Assembly (NCBI GenBank): GCA_019038645.1
Contig: JAHOYT010000036.1
Coordinates: forward strand, 80,103-144,102
Length of the DNA stretch: 64,000 nucleotides
Reading direction: 5' to 3'
From: Bacteroidales bacterium
Lineage (GTDB): Bacteria; Bacteroidota; Bacteroidia; Bacteroidales; UBA12077
Every line of letters starts with the position of its first letter. Positions within the stretch are counted from its first letter, which is position 1. The translations under genes and the position numbers were made by a program. The notes beneath the pieces were generated by a model. That model was not told the DNA's origin, ran no database searches, and saw only the letters and a program-made list of their open reading frames with translations. Of the stretch, positions 44,166 to 53,156 are shown in pieces.

Positions 44166-45956
44166 ATGCTCTCTTTCATAAATTTAAAAAGGCAACGATT
44201 TTCCCGCAGAATCCTTATTTGGCGAAATAAAAAAATAAGCGAACGTAAGTTTGTTCTTATTTTAAGCTTTGTTGTTGGTATTTTAAGTGGCCTAGCCGCT
44301 GTTCTTTTAAAATCTACTGTGCACCATACTCATCATTTCCTGACGAACGGATTTGAAGAGGGATTTAATTTTACTTTTTTAATTTTTCCTTTTATAGGAA
44401 TTATCTTAACCGTGCTATATGTAAAATTTTTTGTCAAAGATAAAATTGGCCATGGTGTTTCGCGTATTTTATATGCTATTTCAAAAAATAACGGACGAAT
44501 AAAGGCTCATAATAATTACTCATCAATTGTGGCAAGTACACTTACAATAGGTTTCGGTGGATCAGTGGGAGCTGAGGCACCTATTGTTTTAACAGGGGCG
44601 TCTATTGGATCAACTCTTGGACATTATTTCAGGTTAAACTTTAAATCTATTGCATTATTAGTAGCTTGTGGAGCCGCAGGAGCCATCGGCGGCATTTTTA
44701 AAGCTCCCATAGCAGGCATGATATTCACGTTAGAAGTTTTAATGTTAGACTTAACTTTAACTTCAATAGTTCCATTATTGATTTCTTCGGTAACAGGTGC
44801 AACTGTTGCATATTTTCTGATGGGTGAAGGTGTTGTTTTATCAGTTGCTAATACACAAAATTTTGAATTAAATTTTATACCTTTTTATATTTTACTTGGA
44901 TTAATCTCAGGTTTGATTTCTTTCTATTTTACCAAAACTACAATGCAAATTGAATCTAAATTAAACAAGGTGAAAAATACTTTTGTGAAGATTTTAATTG
45001 GTGGAACTGTTTTGGCAGGATTAATATTTATATTCCCATCACTTTATGGTGAGGGGACTCAAACTCTACAGTCATTATTAAATGGAAATACAGACGGATT
45101 GCCGACAGATAAAATCTTTTCATTTGTTATGCAGAACAACTGGTATATATTAATTTACCTTGGTATGTTGCTTTTGTTTAAAGTTGTTGCAATGGCTTTT
45201 ACTAACGGGAGTGGAGGAGTTGGAGGTATTTTTGGTCCTACATTGTTTGTGGGAGGAGTTACGGGTTATTGGCTTTCTAATTTCATCAATTCGTTTGGTT
45301 TTGTAAAATTGCCCGAAGGTAATTTTGCTCTTGTTGGAATGGCTGGTTTAATGGCAGGAGTTATGCATGCTCCCTTAACAGCAATATTTCTAATTGCAGA
45401 AATAACTGGTGGTTATAGTTTGTTTATTCCTTTAATGATTACATCAACAATAGCTTATATTACAATTCTTTGGTTTACTAAACATTCAATTTATACTCAT
45501 AGGTTAGCTGAGCGGGGTGAGCTGCTTACACATCATAAGGATGAAGTTGTACTAACTTTAATGAAACTGGATAGCGTTATCGAAAAAGATTTTGTTACGG
45601 TAAGTATTGATGATTCTCTGGGTCAATTGATAAAAGCTGTATCAAAATCGAAAAGAAATATTTTCCCTGTATTAAATAACGAAGATGAATTAGTTGGCAT
45701 CGTGCTTCTTGATAATATAAGAGAAGTTATGTTCCAGCGCGATAAATATGAAGAAATTTTGGTCTCAGATGTTATGATATCACCGCCCGAAATAGTTGAT
45801 GTTAAGGATAACATGGATATTGTAATGAAAAAGTTTAATTCCAGTGGCGCGTGGAATTTACCTGTTATGAAAGAAGGAAAATATACAGGGTTTGTTTCTA
45901 AATCAAAAATCTTTAATACTTACCGCGATGTATTAGTTCAGGTATCTGAATATTAA
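44166..45956 (+). CDS. CLC chloride channel with CBS pair (CLC-2 of a tandem triplet)
   Basis: This is the second CLC paralogue, with the same plan and length (596 residues). The filter is more diverged: GHGVS (95-99) in place of GxGIP, GAEAP (135-139) in place of GxEGP, and GGIFGP. The gating Glu137 remains, the Tyr in SIYTHRL is kept, and Val replaces the proton glutamate (TLEVL). The C-terminal CBS pair is intact (DFVTVSIDDSLGQL, KRNIFPVLNNEDELVGIV). Ion preference cannot be inferred with confidence; altered anion selectivity relative to CLC-1 is plausible. An exact TAnnTTTG box precedes it. Confidence 0.9.
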   Translation: MLSFINLKRQRFSRRILIWRNKKISERKFVLILSFVVGILSGLAAVLLKSTVHHTHHFLTNGFEEGFNFTFLIFPFIGIILTVLYVKFFVKDKIGHGVSRILYAISKNNGRIKAHNNYSSIVASTLTIGFGGSVGAEAPIVLTGASIGSTLGHYFRLNFKSIALLVACGAAGAIGGIFKAPIAGMIFTLEVLMLDLTLTSIVPLLISSVTGATVAYFLMGEGVVLSVANTQNFELNFIPFYILLGLISGLISFYFTKTTMQIESKLNKVKNTFVKILIGGTVLAGLIFIFPSLYGEGTQTLQSLLNGNTDGLPTDKIFSFVMQNNWYILIYLGMLLLFKVVAMAFTNGSGGVGGIFGPTLFVGGVTGYWLSNFINSFGFVKLPEGNFALVGMAGLMAGVMHAPLTAIFLIAEITGGYSLFIPLMITSTIAYITILWFTKHSIYTHRLAERGELLTHHKDEVVLTLMKLDSVIEKDFVTVSIDDSLGQLIKAVSKSKRNIFPVLNNEDELVGIVLLDNIREVMFQRDKYEEILVSDVMISPPEIVDVKDNMDIVMKKFNSSGAWNLPVMKEGKYTGFVSKSKIFNTYRDVLVQVSEY

Positions 45957-46030
45957 TATCTATTTACTTTAATCGAAAAAATCATTAAATTTATTGTGTT
46001 AAGGGATAAAATCTTAATCTGATATATTCG

Positions 46031-47800
46031 ATGACAAAAAGATCACCTTTAATTAGATTTCTTATTTGGAGAAAACATAAGATAAGTCAGCGAAACTTTA
46101 TACTTATTTTAAGTTTTATTGTTGGTCTGGCAGGAGGGACAGTAGCGCTTATCCTTAAAACTTCTGTCTTTTATTTACACGATATATTGCTCGAAGATAA
46201 AGGATTTGATGAGTATAATCTGTTAATATTTATATACCCGTTTATTGGAATAGCTTTAACTTTCTTCTTTACCAAATATATTCTTCGCGATAGTGTGAAA
46301 CATAATATTGCTTCAATTTTATATGCTATTTCTAAACGAAGCAGTTTAATGCGTGCGCATAAAATTTTTTCATCCATTATTGGAGGAATACTAACAGCCG
46401 GATTTGGAGGTTCAATTGGCTTAGAGTCTCCAATTATTTCTTCCGGATCTTCTATAGGATCAAATATCGGGCGTTTATTGAGGTTGAGTTATAAGGAAGT
46501 TACCTTATTATTATCTTGTGGTGCCGCAGGTGCAATATCAGCCATATTTCACACTCCACTGGCGGCAGTTGTTTTTGCAATTGAGGTATTGTTAATTGAT
46601 TTAACCCGTTTTAGTTTAATTCCATTATTAATCGCCTCGGTAAGCGGTGCAATAGTTACAAATGTTTTTTTTCAGGATGAAATTTTATTTGAATTTATTC
46701 TGAAAGATCCATACGAAGTTCATCACACAATATTTTATCTTTTACTTGGAATTTTTACAGGATTAGTTTCTGTTTATTTTTCAAAAGTATTTTTTAAAGT
46801 TGAAAGCATTACAAATAGAATTCCTGATATCCGAAGATTATTTATTGGAGGATTAGTTTTAGGCGTAGTTATATTTTCATTTCCTCCATTATATGGCGAA
46901 GGTTATCAGATAATTAAGGCTATTTTTGCTGAGAATTCCTCATCAATAATGGAATCCAATATTAGCTTTGGACTCGCAAGTTATCATTGGTTTTTTTATA
47001 TCTTTTTTATCTCGCTTCTTTTATTAAAGGCATTTGCGACTTCAATAACAATTACATGTGGCGGTGTTGGAGGAATAATTGCGCCTTCATTATTTACAGG
47101 AGCAATAGCGGGAATGCTGTTTTCGCATAGTTTAAATTTACTAGGACTCAATATTTCTGAAAGTAATTTTGCTCTGGTAGGGATGGCCGGAGTGTTAAGC
47201 GGTGTATTGCATGCACCTTTAACGGCAATATTTCTTATTGCTGAAACAACCAAAGGATATGAGTTAATTGTTCCATTAATGCTTACAACAATTGTTTCCT
47301 TCGTAACAGTTAAATTTTTTGAACCTAATTCAATATTTACTCTTCAGTTAGCAAAACGTGGCGAGTTGATTACACATCATAAAGACAAGGCAGTACTGAA
47401 TTTTATGAAACTTAAATCGGTTATTGAAACAGATTTTGTATCGGTTCACGTTGATTCTACTTTGGGTAATCTTGTAAAAGTAGTTTCAAAATCGAAACGA
47501 AATATGTTTCCGGTTATTGATGATGATGGAATATTAATTGGTGTTATTCTGATGGACCATATTAGGAAAATTATGTTTGAGAAAGATATGTATGATACAA
47601 CGATGGTTAGTAATTTAATGATTTTACCTCCGGCATATATTGGTTATACAGATACAATGAAAGATGTAATAGAAAAGTTTGAAAATACCGGAGCATGGAA
47701 TCTACCCGTAATTGATAATGCAAAATATATGGGCATGGTTTCTAAGTCAAAATTATTTTCTGCCTACCGGAATTTACTTCTGGAGATATCGGAAGAATAA
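46031..47800 (+). CDS. CLC chloride channel with CBS pair (CLC-3 of a tandem triplet)
   Basis: This third CLC paralogue is the most diverged at the pore. KHNIA (90-94) replaces GxGIP, GLESP (130-134) replaces GxEGP with gating Glu132 retained, and GGIIAP replaces GGIFAP. Phe replaces the pore Tyr (SIFTLQL). Val again sits at the proton-glutamate site (AIEVL). Overall length and the CBS pair match the other copies, so it is not a decaying gene. A strong bidirectional terminator follows immediately. Loss of both filter residues Ser/Ile-Pro and Tyr suggests changed conductance, selectivity or a regulatory subunit role; CLC proteins are dimers, so mixed dimers are possible. Confidence 0.88.
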   Translation: MTKRSPLIRFLIWRKHKISQRNFILILSFIVGLAGGTVALILKTSVFYLHDILLEDKGFDEYNLLIFIYPFIGIALTFFFTKYILRDSVKHNIASILYAISKRSSLMRAHKIFSSIIGGILTAGFGGSIGLESPIISSGSSIGSNIGRLLRLSYKEVTLLLSCGAAGAISAIFHTPLAAVVFAIEVLLIDLTRFSLIPLLIASVSGAIVTNVFFQDEILFEFILKDPYEVHHTIFYLLLGIFTGLVSVYFSKVFFKVESITNRIPDIRRLFIGGLVLGVVIFSFPPLYGEGYQIIKAIFAENSSSIMESNISFGLASYHWFFYIFFISLLLLKAFATSITITCGGVGGIIAPSLFTGAIAGMLFSHSLNLLGLNISESNFALVGMAGVLSGVLHAPLTAIFLIAETTKGYELIVPLMLTTIVSFVTVKFFEPNSIFTLQLAKRGELITHHKDKAVLNFMKLKSVIETDFVSVHVDSTLGNLVKVVSKSKRNMFPVIDDDGILIGVILMDHIRKIMFEKDMYDTTMVSNLMILPPAYIGYTDTMKDVIEKFENTGAWNLPVIDNAKYMGMVSKSKLFSAYRNLLLEISEE

Positions 47801-47826
47801 AAAAAAGCCGCGGATCGCGGCTTTTT
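47801..47826 (+). terminator. Bidirectional terminator after the CLC cluster
   Basis: AAAAAAGCCGCG-GAT-CGCGGCTTTTT starts at the base after the CLC-3 stop and serves the convergent gene as well. Confidence 0.92.
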
Positions 47827-47846
47827 ACAATAATATCTCGAAAGAA

Positions 47847-48224
47847 TTATTCCATTGCTTTTAAATTCAAATAATACATAACAATAAATGCAGCAGTAAT
47901 AATTAAAGCAAAGATCCCGAAGCCCAGAATTAATAAAATTACATTGGCAGCTGAATAAATATAAAAACCTAATTTTTTTAGTTTCCACATTTGAATAGCG
48001 CCGTAAAGTGAGGCTGCTATCAAAACTAAAGTAATTATTGATTTTAATAATCCACCATCAACTCCAACAGGTAAATACTGTGAAAACGATTCTATCGCTC
48101 CTGCAGCAACTAATCCAATTAATCCAAACAAAAGACCTAAGCCACTTGCAATAAATGTTAAAATACATAATACTGTTAAAAACGTTGGTCTTTGATTTGT
48201 CGTTTGTACATTTTGTTCTTCCAT
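47847..48224 (-). CDS. Small four-helix membrane protein of unknown function
   Basis: A 125-residue protein with a polar N-terminus (MEEQNVQTTNQRP) and four hydrophobic helices (about 14-40, 60-80, 88-104 and 105-120). The motif TFLTVLCILTFIASGLGLL is common in small Bacteroidetes membrane proteins, but I cannot name a function. It is monocistronic, convergent with the CLC cluster and divergent from a lone receiver-domain gene across a 250-base spacer. Confidence 0.7.
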   Translation of the reverse strand: MEEQNVQTTNQRPTFLTVLCILTFIASGLGLLFGLIGLVAAGAIESFSQYLPVGVDGGLLKSIITLVLIAASLYGAIQMWKLKKLGFYIYSAANVILLILGFGIFALIITAAFIVMYYLNLKAME

Positions 48225-48355
48225 AATAAAAATATTTGGGTTAATAATTAAAGTTAAATATATGAAAAAAATATGAATAGTAATTTTTATACTATAAAAG
48301 AATAATTATTAATACAAAGAGTTTAAATTTTTTTAACTCCCTGTTTTTAACGTTC

Positions 48356-48382
48356 ATCAACAAAAAATAGATTTTTGTTGAT
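48356..48382. repeat. Perfect 11-bp hairpin in a divergent spacer
   Basis: ATCAACAAAAA-ATAGA-TTTTTGTTGAT lies in the 250-base spacer (48225-48474) between two divergent genes. It has no T-run, so it is more likely a protein-binding or leader structure than a terminator. Nothing else identifiable is in the spacer. Confidence 0.5.
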
Positions 48383-48474
48383 AAATATTCTTTATTCGTC
48401 AAAATAAAGTTTAATAAATAATTGGAAATTAGAATAGTTATATTTAAAATTGGTTGTTTTTTTAAAATCGGGGA

Positions 48475-48900
48475 ATGAATCTTTATAAATCGGTTATCGA
48501 AAAGAGTACTGTAAACGAGATTAACCATAATTTTAAGATCCTTGTTGTGGAGGACGATGATGTTGGTTATATGCTTTTACATGAAATTTTATCATCGTAT
48601 CCGGTTACATTAGTAAGAGCTTTTAATGGTGAAGAAGCAATTGATAATTTTCAGAATGATAAATCTGCTTTTAGTCTTGTGTTAATGGATATTCGTTTGC
48701 CAAAAGTAAATGGATATGAGGCCACCCGAAAGATTAAAGAAATTAATCCCTCAATTCCAGTAATAGCTGTTACTGCATATGCACATTCTCAAGGTGTAAT
48801 AGATTGCTTTAATTCAGGTTGTGATGACTTCATATCTAAACCTTTTGATATTAATAAAATTTTTAGAATTATAGAGAATTATTTGGTTATCAGAAATTGA
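48475..48900 (+). CDS. Single-domain response regulator (receiver only)
   Basis: This is a CheY-like receiver without an output domain (141 residues). After a 20-residue lead, the receiver shows KILVVEDDD (acidic pocket), the phospho-acceptor in LVLMDIRLP, the switch Thr in AVTAYA and the conserved Lys in ISKPFD. The G/N-rich KVNGYEATRKIK segment resembles receivers attached to hybrid kinases. No kinase is adjacent, so its partner is elsewhere; it may act by protein-protein contact or in a phosphorelay. It is monocistronic. Confidence 0.9.
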   Translation: MNLYKSVIEKSTVNEINHNFKILVVEDDDVGYMLLHEILSSYPVTLVRAFNGEEAIDNFQNDKSAFSLVLMDIRLPKVNGYEATRKIKEINPSIPVIAVTAYAHSQGVIDCFNSGCDDFISKPFDINKIFRIIENYLVIRN

Positions 48901-49014
48901 GTAAATCTTTCTACATTCATAATTAACTTTATCAAAATAAAATTAATTTTTTATTCATTGCATAATTAATTAATTTTAAAAAATTATTTTTAGAAATTAA
49001 TCAAAATATATATT

Positions 49015-50295
49015 ATGAACAGAGATACACAAATTTTTGACTTAATTCAGAAGGAAAAAGAAAGACAAATAAATGGTGTTGAACTTATTGCTTCAGAAAA
49101 CTTTGTAAGCGAACAGGTGTTGGAGGCAATGGGATCAGTTATGACTAACAAGTATGCTGAAGGTTATCCGGGAAAGAGGTATTATGGAGGTTGCGAAATA
49201 GTAGATCAGTCTGAAGATCTGGCGCGTGAAAGATTAAAACAAATATATAATGCAGAATGGGTAAATGTTCAGCCACATGCTGGAGCACAGGCAAATGCTG
49301 CAGTTTTTATGACAATATTAAATCCAGGTGATACATTCTTAGGATTAGACCTGGCACATGGTGGTCATTTGTCACATGGTTCGCCGGTGAATTTATCCGG
49401 TATTTTATATCGTGCCGTTTCGTATGGTGTTAAGGAAGATACAGGACAGGTTGACTATGACATGATGGAAGAAGTTGCACTCAAAGAAAAACCAAAAATG
49501 ATTGTGGGTGGAGCATCTGCTTATTCACGCGAGTGGGATTATAAGAGAATGAGAGAGATTGCTGATAAAGTAGGTGCAATTTTAATGATTGATATGGCGC
49601 ATCCAGCCGGATTAATTGCTGCCGGATTATTAGCTAATCCACTGGAATATGCTCACGTTGTAACATCAACTACTCATAAGACCTTACGTGGACCAAGAGG
49701 TGGTATCATCCTGTTAGGAAAAGATTACGATAATCCTTTCGGAAAAACTACGCCTAAAGGAGTAATCAGAAAAATGTCGTCATTGCTGGATTCTGGTATT
49801 TTCCCCGGATCACAGGGTGGTCCTCTTGAACATATTATTGCTGCCAAAGCAGTTGCTTTTAAAGAAGCATTAGCTCCTGAGTTTAAAGATTATCAAATAC
49901 AGGTAAAAAAGAATGCTGCTGTTATGGCTGATGAATTTATTGATAAAGGTTACAAAGTTGTTTCAGGTGGTACAGATAACCATTCAATGTTAATTGATTT
50001 AAGAACTAAGTTTCCTGAGATAACCGGAAAAGTAGTTGAAAATACGCTTGTAAAAGCTCATATTACAATTAATAAAAACATGGTTCCGTTTGATTCCCGT
50101 TCACCTTTCCAGACATCTGGTTTCAGAGTTGGAACTTCGGCTATAACTACCAGGGGACTTAAAGAAGATAAAATTGCTGCTATTGTTGATTTCGTTGATA
50201 AGGTTGTTAGTAATATTGAAGACGAGTCTCTAATTAATAAAGTAGGAAATGATGTTAATGAAATGATGAGTAAATATCCATTATTTGCTTATTAG
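49015..50295 (+). CDS. glyA: Serine hydroxymethyltransferase
   Basis: This PLP enzyme interconverts serine and glycine with tetrahydrofolate and is the main source of one-carbon units. Motifs are [27 protein letters not shown] and [13 protein letters not shown], with PLP-binding Lys222. At 426 residues it is the standard bacterial length. It has its own terminator at 50318-50343 and is monocistronic. I see no glycine riboswitch in the 114-base leader. Confidence 0.97.
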   Translation: MNRDTQIFDLIQKEKERQINGVELIASENFVSEQVLEAMGSVMTNKYAEGYPGKRYYGGCEIVDQSEDLARERLKQIYNAEWVNVQPHAGAQANAAVFMTILNPGDTFLGLDLAHGGHLSHGSPVNLSGILYRAVSYGVKEDTGQVDYDMMEEVALKEKPKMIVGGASAYSREWDYKRMREIADKVGAILMIDMAHPAGLIAAGLLANPLEYAHVVTSTTHKTLRGPRGGIILLGKDYDNPFGKTTPKGVIRKMSSLLDSGIFPGSQGGPLEHIIAAKAVAFKEALAPEFKDYQIQVKKNAAVMADEFIDKGYKVVSGGTDNHSMLIDLRTKFPEITGKVVENTLVKAHITINKNMVPFDSRSPFQTSGFRVGTSAITTRGLKEDKIAAIVDFVDKVVSNIEDESLINKVGNDVNEMMSKYPLFAY

Positions 50296-50317
50296 CAATA
50301 AACTATACTTATTTAAG

Positions 50318-50343
50318 AGCTGCCTTACCAGGCAGCTTTTTTT
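50318..50343 (+). terminator. Terminator after glyA
   Basis: Perfect stem AGCTGCCT-TACC-AGGCAGCT followed by six T. Confidence 0.92.
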
Positions 50344-50388
50344 ATCTTTAATTTTACATCTATATTTACAAAAATTAAATGTTAAACG

Positions 50389-51165
50389 ATGGAATGGTAT
50401 ATTATTTTAGCAGTAATCGGAGTTGGTTTTATAGCAGGATTCATAAATACACTTGCTGGTAGTGGTTCCCTGCTAACCTTACCTTTACTAATGTTCCTTG
50501 GATTACCTGCTAATGTTGCTAATGGAACAAACCGGATTGCAATTCTTTTACAAAATGTTGTTGGTGTTGCTAGTTTCAAAAAGCAAAAAGTGCTGAATTT
50601 TAAACATGGATTATGGCTGGGAATTCCTGCTGTTATAGGTTCTTTTATTGGTGCAATAATTGCAATTAATCTGAATGAAGAGATCATGAGGAAAACGATC
50701 GGGGGATTACTTGTATTTATGTTTTTTATAATTATATATAAGCCCGACAAGTGGATAAAAGGGAAAGCAGGAGAGGTAAATCCTAAACCAGGAATTTTTC
50801 AAATGGTTATTTTCTTTTTTATTGGAATGTATGGTGGATTTATTCAGGCAGGTGTTGGATTTTTTTTATTGGCTGGTTTGGTATTAGGAGCGGGGCTTGA
50901 TTTAGTGCGTGCAAATGCTTTAAAAGTATTTATTGTTTTACTTTATACCCCAATTGCACTGGTTATTTTCATGATAAACAACCAGGTTGACTATAAATTA
51001 GGACTGATACTTGCTGTAGGAAATATGCTTGGTGCATTTGTAGGGGCTAAGGCAACTGTAAGCTGGGGACCAAAATTTGTTCGGTATATCCTTTTAATAG
51101 CTATATCAGTATCAGCAATAAAACTTCTTGGATTATTTGAATTAATAAAATCTATTGTAGCCTGA
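50389..51165 (+). CDS. TauE/SafE family permease (sulfite exporter-like)
   Basis: This is an inner-membrane protein of 258 residues with about eight helices in two repeats, each beginning with a Gly-rich motif: GFIAGFINTLAGSGSLLTLP in the first and GMYGGFIQAGVGFFLLAGL in the second. This pattern is diagnostic of TauE/SafE (DUF81) proteins, which export sulfite, sulfoacetate or other organic anions. No sulfur-metabolism genes are adjacent, so the substrate is unknown. Its 3' end overlaps the convergent tonB-like gene by 14 bases. Confidence 0.9.
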   Translation: MEWYIILAVIGVGFIAGFINTLAGSGSLLTLPLLMFLGLPANVANGTNRIAILLQNVVGVASFKKQKVLNFKHGLWLGIPAVIGSFIGAIIAINLNEEIMRKTIGGLLVFMFFIIIYKPDKWIKGKAGEVNPKPGIFQMVIFFFIGMYGGFIQAGVGFFLLAGLVLGAGLDLVRANALKVFIVLLYTPIALVIFMINNQVDYKLGLILAVGNMLGAFVGAKATVSWGPKFVRYILLIAISVSAIKLLGLFELIKSIVA

Positions 51166-51970
51166 AAAAATAAGTAATTGTTCCTTTTTGGTAAGCTGGC
51201 GCATCAGGTTTTTTATCAAATTTGGCTTTCAATGCAGCTTTTTTTGCTGCAGATAATAAATTAGCATCTAAAGTTGTACTTCCTTTAACTCCAGGAACTG
51301 CATCAGTTACATTACCGTATTTATCAACGGTAATTTCAACTACTACTTTTCCTTCAATCTGATAATTATATTCTGGTTTAGGAAGTGATTCAGGATTTCT
51401 GCCGGCTAAACTAAAACTTGTACCACTCGTTCCCTTACTGTTTCCTCCAACATGATTTTGAGAATCAACTGAACCAGTTGTTGAGCCCTGATTGTCTTGC
51501 CCCTGGGTTTCACCTTCGCTTGAACTGGTATTGTTGTTTCTATCTCTGCCAGGGAACAATGCCTGTTCGTTAACTTTTCTCTCTTCAATTACTTCTGTTT
51601 TTTCCTCTTTCTCGGGTTCTGGTTTTGTTTCAGTTTCTGATTCTTCTTTTTCTTTATTACCCTGTTCATTTACCGTAGGAGCTTCTTCGTAATCCTGAGT
51701 AATTGATCCGTCATCTGTAGGCGAAGTTGTAGTTTCCGGAACAGATTCCTGGCTTTCTTCGACCGATTCTTGCTGCACTGATTCAGAATATTGAGGTTCA
51801 GTCTGACCAAAGCCTTCATCACTATCACCAAAATTGATTAAGATTCCTTCTTCATCAGGTAAAGGCAAGGGTGTAGAGTAACCAAAAAACATAAATATAG
51901 CACCAATAACAAAATGAAAAATTATTGTACCTATAATACCTGTTTTATGTTTTTTAAAGTAATCTGTCAT
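51152..51970 (-). CDS. TonB-like energy transducer
   Basis: This links the ExbBD motor to outer-membrane receptors or plays a TolA-like role. A short cytoplasmic start and one helix (about 12-30) are followed by an unusually long acidic Glu/Ser/Thr/Gln-rich spacer (about 45-150) and a Gly/Ser-rich stretch. The C-terminal TonB_C domain comes last (about 195-272: YQIEGKVVVEITVDKYGNV, LLSAAKKAALKAKF, TYFFRLQ). It is the last gene of exbB-exbD-tonB, one base after exbD. The C-terminus is of the weakly conserved TonB/TolA type common in Bacteroidetes. The convergent overlap with the TauE/SafE gene is 14 bases. Confidence 0.87.
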   Translation of the reverse strand: MTDYFKKHKTGIIGTIIFHFVIGAIFMFFGYSTPLPLPDEEGILINFGDSDEGFGQTEPQYSESVQQESVEESQESVPETTTSPTDDGSITQDYEEAPTVNEQGNKEKEESETETKPEPEKEEKTEVIEERKVNEQALFPGRDRNNNTSSSEGETQGQDNQGSTTGSVDSQNHVGGNSKGTSGTSFSLAGRNPESLPKPEYNYQIEGKVVVEITVDKYGNVTDAVPGVKGSTTLDANLLSAAKKAALKAKFDKKPDAPAYQKGTITYFFRLQ

Positions 51971-51971
51971 T

Positions 51972-52370
51972 TCAATTTGCCTGAGTTGCTAATATTAATT
52001 TCCACCTATTGTCTTTGGCAATATTCATAATTCTTACTACTTCCTGCATTGGCACTGTTTTGTGAACATGCAGTGAAACAGTTGGTTCGGTAATTTGCTT
52101 GTCTGAGAATTTATGTAGCAAAATCCCTTCAATATCTTCGAACGGAACTTGTGTTGATTCAATATAATAATTTAAATCTACTGTTATTGAAATTGTTGTA
52201 ATAGCCGTTGCAGATGTTTGATGTGAACTTTGTGGTAATAATAATTTTAATGCATTCGGTGCTATTAATGTTGAAGTTACCATAAAGAAAATCAACAATA
52301 AAAATACTATGTCGGTCATTGACGACATGCTGAAATTTGGATTTACCTTAGTTCTTCTTTTTAATGCCAT
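51972..52370 (-). CDS. exbD: ExbD/TolR family proton-channel subunit
   Basis: This is the small subunit of the ExbBD motor that uses the proton gradient to energise TonB. After a basic N-terminus one helix carries the essential Asp in SMTDIVFLLLIFFMV (about residue 20). A periplasmic domain of 90 residues follows, ending KDNRWKLILATQAN. At 132 residues it is of normal size. It is 17 bases downstream of exbB and one base upstream of the TonB-like gene. Confidence 0.92.
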   Translation of the reverse strand: MALKRRTKVNPNFSMSSMTDIVFLLLIFFMVTSTLIAPNALKLLLPQSSHQTSATAITTISITVDLNYYIESTQVPFEDIEGILLHKFSDKQITEPTVSLHVHKTVPMQEVVRIMNIAKDNRWKLILATQAN

Positions 52371-52387
52371 AACGGGTCATTTTAAAA

Positions 52388-53086
52388 TTATTCAACAGGT
52401 TCGTTAAGCAAATCCATAAATTCGGAAGTTTTTGCCTCTAACTGAAACACGACTTTTTCAACTTTTGCAACCAAAATATTATAGGCCAGATAAGCCAAAA
52501 TACCTACCATTAAACCGGCAACAGTTGTTACCATTGCAGTATAAATTCCATTAGATAATAAACTTACATCGATATTATTTCCAGCATTTGACATATCGTA
52601 AAAAGCACGGATCATACCTATAACAGTTCCAAGAAAGCCTATCATTGGAGCCGCACCTGAAACTGTTGCAAGAGTTGGTAAACTTTTTTCGAGAGTAGAT
52701 ATTTCCAGATTACCAATAGTTTCAATTGCTGCATTAATATCATTAAGAGGTCTTCCAATTCGCTGCAAACCTTTTTCTATCATCCTTGCAACTGGACTAT
52801 TAGTGGACTGACATAATGCTAACGCCGAATCAATTTTATCATCGTGGATATAATCTTTTATTTTATTCATAAAATTAATATCGGTTTGAGAAGCTTTTTT
52901 AATAGCAAAATACCTTTCAATAAAAATATATACTGCAATAACCGAAAGGACAACAATTGGAATCATTATCCATCCACCTTTAATTGCAAGTTCCCAATAG
53001 GATAATTTTAATTCTCCGGCTTCAGCAACCGCTGTGTTAATGGTGTCCGGCAAGTTAATTTGTAAAATCATCAACAGATTACTCAT
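52388..53086 (-). CDS. exbB: ExbB/TolQ/MotA family proton-channel subunit
   Basis: This is the large subunit of the ExbBD complex. A first helix (about 30-52) is followed by a cytoplasmic loop and two helices at the end: ATVSGAAPMIGFLGTVIGMIRAF and MVTTVAGLMVGILAYLAYN, with the Thr/Pro/Gly pattern typical of the proton pathway. At 232 residues it is family-typical. It is first in the operon, with a TAnnTTTG promoter 54 bases upstream. Its promoter region sits between it and the tamB stop. Confidence 0.93.
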   Translation of the reverse strand: MSNLLMILQINLPDTINTAVAEAGELKLSYWELAIKGGWIMIPIVVLSVIAVYIFIERYFAIKKASQTDINFMNKIKDYIHDDKIDSALALCQSTNSPVARMIEKGLQRIGRPLNDINAAIETIGNLEISTLEKSLPTLATVSGAAPMIGFLGTVIGMIRAFYDMSNAGNNIDVSLLSNGIYTAMVTTVAGLMVGILAYLAYNILVAKVEKVVFQLEAKTSEFMDLLNEPVE

Positions 53087-53139
53087 ATTTATATAGTTTT
53101 GTATTATTACTTAAACGATTATTTAGAATATTAATTTTT

Positions 53140-53147
53140 CAAAATTA
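53140..53147 (-). promoter_or_regulatory. -7 promoter element of the exbB-exbD-tonB operon
   Basis: An exact TAATTTTG (TAnnTTTG), in the 70-base gap between tamB and exbB. Confidence 0.5.
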
Positions 53148-53156
53148 CAAAAAACA

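Noticed and set aside
42318..47800. CLC triplet as fluoride exporters (CLC-F)
   Set aside because: The CLC-F filter pattern is not present, the gating Glu sits in a GxExP context, and no fluoride riboswitch was seen upstream.
48901..49014. Glycine riboswitch before glyA
   Set aside because: The 114-base AT-rich leader has none of the conserved GGA-rich aptamer core and no paired stems that I can find.
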